Origin: Mesorhizobium jarvisii
GTDB lineage: Bacteria > Pseudomonadota > Alphaproteobacteria > Rhizobiales > Rhizobiaceae
Direction: 5' to 3'
NCBI RefSeq assembly: GCF_003601985.1
Contig: NZ_QZXA01000007.1
Coordinates: forward strand, 310,001 to 374,000
Length of the DNA: 64,000 nucleotides
Under the pieces are notes generated by a model, which was not told the origin of the DNA, did not search any database, and worked only from the letters and a program-made list of their open reading frames with translations. Below, one piece after another: positions 62,002-64,000 of this stretch (its first letter is position 1; the number at the start of each line of letters is the position of its first letter). Both the position numbers and the translations under genes were made by a program.

Positions 62002-62364
62002 ATGCCGCGTATTCGCCATGAACGACTCGATTGCAGCCCTGGCTGCAGCGTGGAGGGAACGCTGCGCTATATCGACGGAAAATGGAAAGGCGTCGTGCTC
62101 TACCATCTGTTCGAAGGGACGCTGCGCTTCAACGAGATCCGCCGGCGCATTCCCAACTGCACACAGCGCATGCTGACCAACCAGCTGCGCGAACTGGAAG
62201 CCGATGGGCTGATTGCTCGCAAGATCTATCCGGAAGTGCCGCCGAAGGTGGAATACAGCCTGACGCCGCGTGGCAGAAGCCTGGGGCCGGTGATCACAGC
62301 CCTGAAAGAGTGGGGCGATGCGAATGTGACGCTGGCGCCGCAGGTTCCGCAGGTTGCAGCATAA
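62002..62364 (+). CDS. HxlR family transcriptional regulator
   Basis: A 120-aa winged-helix regulator: VEGTLRYIDGKWKGVVLYHLFEGTLRFNEIRRRIPNCTQRMLTNQLRELEADGLI is the HxlR core. Cys11 and Cys15 near the N-terminus are in the position where HypR/YodB-type members sense quinones and aldehydes. ATG 62002 has AAAGGATACC upstream. It is divergent from the oxidoreductase it probably controls, with an inverted repeat between them. Confidence 0.9.
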   Translation: MPRIRHERLDCSPGCSVEGTLRYIDGKWKGVVLYHLFEGTLRFNEIRRRIPNCTQRMLTNQLRELEADGLIARKIYPEVPPKVEYSLTPRGRSLGPVITALKEWGDANVTLAPQVPQVAA

Positions 62365-62395
62365 AGCGGCAGTGAGCGCTGTCCCCTGAATGAGT

Positions 62396-63139
62396 TCATG
62401 GGGATGGCGGAGCTTCCGGAAGGATCGATCCCGGTGATGTTGTGGACAGCGCGGCCAGCACGGCCGGCCCGCCCTGCAGAACGTTCAGGTCGACGTCACC
62501 CTCGATGCCATCCACGCGGCCCCGGTTGTGGTACTGCCAATAGACCCAGTCGTGGCGGTCCGGTTCCACCAGCAGCGAGCGAAGCCAGAGCGGGCGAGCA
62601 GCGATCTGCCCGGCATAGGCAGCCTCAGCCTCATCGGTCAGATAGACGATCGCCGTCTTGCCGAACGCCGCCTCGACAGGTCCGAGGAAAGCCTGGAGTT
62701 CGGCATTCAACTGTTCGGGCGATGGGCGCTGCGGACAGTTGCCGCCGAACTCAACATCGACCACCGGCGGCAGCAAGGGCTGATCGTGCGGTACCACCGA
62801 GATGAAATTCTTCGCCTGGTCGGCGCCGGGCCGGCAGAAGGTGAAGAAATGATAGGCGCCTACGGCGATGCCGGCCGCACGGGCCTCACGTAGATTGGTG
62901 GCAAAAGCGCGATCGACATGATCGCCCCCCTCGGTCGCCTTGATGATGGCGAAGGCGACATCGTCGGCGGCAGCCCGCCGCCAGTCGATCTGGCCTTGAT
63001 GATGCGAGACGTCGATGCCCCTGACCGGATATTTGTTACGGTCGGGAGAATAGGTGTGGAAGTAAACGAAGCCGCCGGCCACGGCCATCGCTGCAAAAAC
63101 CAGGCCCATCGATCCCCAGAGGATGATCCGGTTCTTCAA
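62396..63139 (-). CDS. GH25 family lysozyme-like hydrolase
   Basis: A 247-aa protein with an N-terminal anchor or signal segment (~5-28) and a GH25 muramidase domain: VRGIDVSHHQGQIDW, then DVAFAIIKATEGGDHVD, GAYHFFTFC and VVDVEFGGNC with the catalytic DxE. It would cut peptidoglycan between MurNAc and GlcNAc in the periplasm. It lies downstream of smpB in the same direction, 86 bp away. Confidence 0.88.
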   Translation of the reverse strand: MKNRIILWGSMGLVFAAMAVAGGFVYFHTYSPDRNKYPVRGIDVSHHQGQIDWRRAAADDVAFAIIKATEGGDHVDRAFATNLREARAAGIAVGAYHFFTFCRPGADQAKNFISVVPHDQPLLPPVVDVEFGGNCPQRPSPEQLNAELQAFLGPVEAAFGKTAIVYLTDEAEAAYAGQIAARPLWLRSLLVEPDRHDWVYWQYHNRGRVDGIEGDVDLNVLQGGPAVLAALSTTSPGSILPEAPPSP

Positions 63140-63225
63140 AGCGATCCCCTCTGGTATCTGTCGGTCGCTCTTGCCCGAAATTTGGAAGCCAACCTGGCTT
63201 TTCGAGGGCTACCGCCTGATGTTTC

Positions 63226-63705
63226 TCACCCACGCTCCTTCAAGAGCCGGCCCTTCTCGCGCGACCAGTCGCGCTGTTTCTCGGTCTCGCGCTTGTCGTG
63301 CAGTTTCTTGCCGCGGCCGACGGCGAGCAGCAGCTTGGCGCGGCCCTGGTCGTTGAAATAGATTTTCAGCGGCACCAGCGTCATGCCTTCGCGGTCGACG
63401 CTTTGCGACAGCTTGGCCATCTCGCGCTTGTTGAGCAGGAGTTTGCGCCGCCGCCTGGGCTCGTGGTTGAAGCGGTTGGCCTGCAGATATTCGGGCAGAT
63501 AGGAATTGATCAGCCAGATCTCGCCGCCTTCGACCGAGGCATAGCTGTCCTGGATATTGGCCTGGCCCTGGCGCAGCGACTTGACCTCGGTGCCGGTCAG
63601 CACCAAGCCGGCCTCGATCGTGTCGAGCACCTCATAGGAAAACCGCGCCTTGCGGTTTTCCGCAACGGTCTTGTTGTTGGGATCGGCTTTTCTGACTTGA
63701 TTCAT
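63226..63705 (-). CDS. smpB: SsrA-binding protein
   Basis: A 159-aa protein that carries tmRNA to stalled ribosomes. The family core is complete: NRKARFSYEVLDTIEAGLVLTGTEVKSLRQG and REMAKLSQSVDREGMTLVPLK, with the basic C-terminal tail (KKLHDKRETEKQRDWSREK). It starts 25 bases after the dapA stop in the same direction. Confidence 0.95.
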   Translation of the reverse strand: MNQVRKADPNNKTVAENRKARFSYEVLDTIEAGLVLTGTEVKSLRQGQANIQDSYASVEGGEIWLINSYLPEYLQANRFNHEPRRRRKLLLNKREMAKLSQSVDREGMTLVPLKIYFNDQGRAKLLLAVGRGKKLHDKRETEKQRDWSREKGRLLKERG

Positions 63706-63730
63706 GATGTGGAGAGGTGGCGCCTCATCC

Positions 63731-64000
63731 TCAATTAATCAAGCCGGCGTGCTTCATGGCCGCATCGATCTTCGCCGCGGTCGACTCCTCCACCGTGACC
63801 AGTGGCGAGCGCAGCACATTCTCGACCTTGCCCAGCTTCGACAGCGCGTATTTGGCGCCGGACACGCCGGGCTCCAGGAAGATCGCCTTGTGCAGCGGCA
63901 AGAGACGGTCCTGCAATTCAAGCGCCTTGGCGCTGTCGCCGGAAAGCGTCGCCTCCTGGAATTCGGCGCACAGCCGCGGTGCGACGTTCGAGGTCACCGA
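63731..64000 (-). CDS. dapA: 4-hydroxy-tetrahydrodipicolinate synthase, 3' end only
   Basis: The last 89 residues of DapA are visible, cut by the window edge: LCAEFQEATLSGDSAKALELQ, LLPLHKAIFLEPG and KYALSKLG. This matches the C-terminal helical part of dihydrodipicolinate synthase in lysine and diaminopimelate synthesis. dapA followed by smpB is the usual order in rhizobia, supporting the call. Confidence 0.9.
   Translation of the reverse strand, partial: SVTSNVAPRLCAEFQEATLSGDSAKALELQDRLLPLHKAIFLEPGVSGAKYALSKLGKVENVLRSPLVTVEESTAAKIDAAMKHAGLIN

Overview
This 64 kb window is GC-rich alphaproteobacterial chromosome, most likely from Mesorhizobium or a close Hyphomicrobiales relative. The evidence is gene content and order: a single bifunctional Rsh between pyrE and rpoZ, acpS-lepB-rnc-era, a RopA-type porin, a TIGR02301 protein, and intergenic repeats of a style I associate with rhizobia. 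The genus is inferred; there is no rRNA or tRNA in the window. I see no phage, transposase, CRISPR array or symbiosis genes, so this looks like core chromosome with small accessory insertions.

Layout. 1-5 kb: a truncated small gene, an OsmC protein, a secreted WG-repeat protein and two DMT exporters, then a candidate small RNA ending in three tandem terminator hairpins. 5-6.5 kb: a LysR/tautomerase divergent pair. 6.6-10.4 kb: a membrane-lipid block (an Aas-like acyltransferase/acyl-ligase fusion, pssA and psd). 10.7-14.3 kb: an SMP-30 hydrolase, a monooxygenase behind a SoxR-like operator, and a Cys-rich ArsR regulator with an Atm1-type exporter. 14.3-21.8 kb: two more LysR units, a LysM protein, a LOG protein, a CorA-type transporter and RarD. 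21.9-26.2 kb: a tightly coupled six-gene operon (DUF559, VOC, two GFA proteins, Pip, CimA). 26.2-34.7 kb: a 45-bp inverted repeat, cysS, a previously easy-to-miss 51-aa gene, an SRAP/HMCES protein, a Nudix hydrolase, small hypotheticals, pyrC, ygfZ and an HD phosphohydrolase. 34.8-38.9 kb: a PAS-GGDEF-EAL protein and a desaturase/LysR divergent pair. 38.9-41.8 kb: a DUF3303 / RLAN-RimK ATP-grasp / GNAT-C39 peptidase operon. 42-43.4 kb: an ECF sigma/anti-sigma pair with a candidate autoregulatory promoter. 43.4-51.6 kb: DUF2339, recO, porin, a CPBP protease and a winged-helix/TPR regulator. 51.7-59.3 kb: era, rnc, lepB, acpS, DUF2062, VOC, pyrE, rsh and rpoZ. 59.6-64 kb: a NYN protein, a family-5 UDG, an ADH/HxlR divergent pair, a GH25 lysozyme, smpB and the 3' end of dapA.

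How genes work together. Several units are self-contained regulatory modules: four LysR genes divergent from enzyme or small-protein genes (three with a visible T-N11-A palindrome), HxlR/oxidoreductase, ArsR/exporter and sigma/anti-sigma. The most interesting poorly characterised system is the RLAN-RimK plus GNAT-papain-like peptidase operon at 38.9-41.8 kb, which comparative genomics has linked to an unknown peptide synthesis or modification pathway, here with a small DUF3303 partner.
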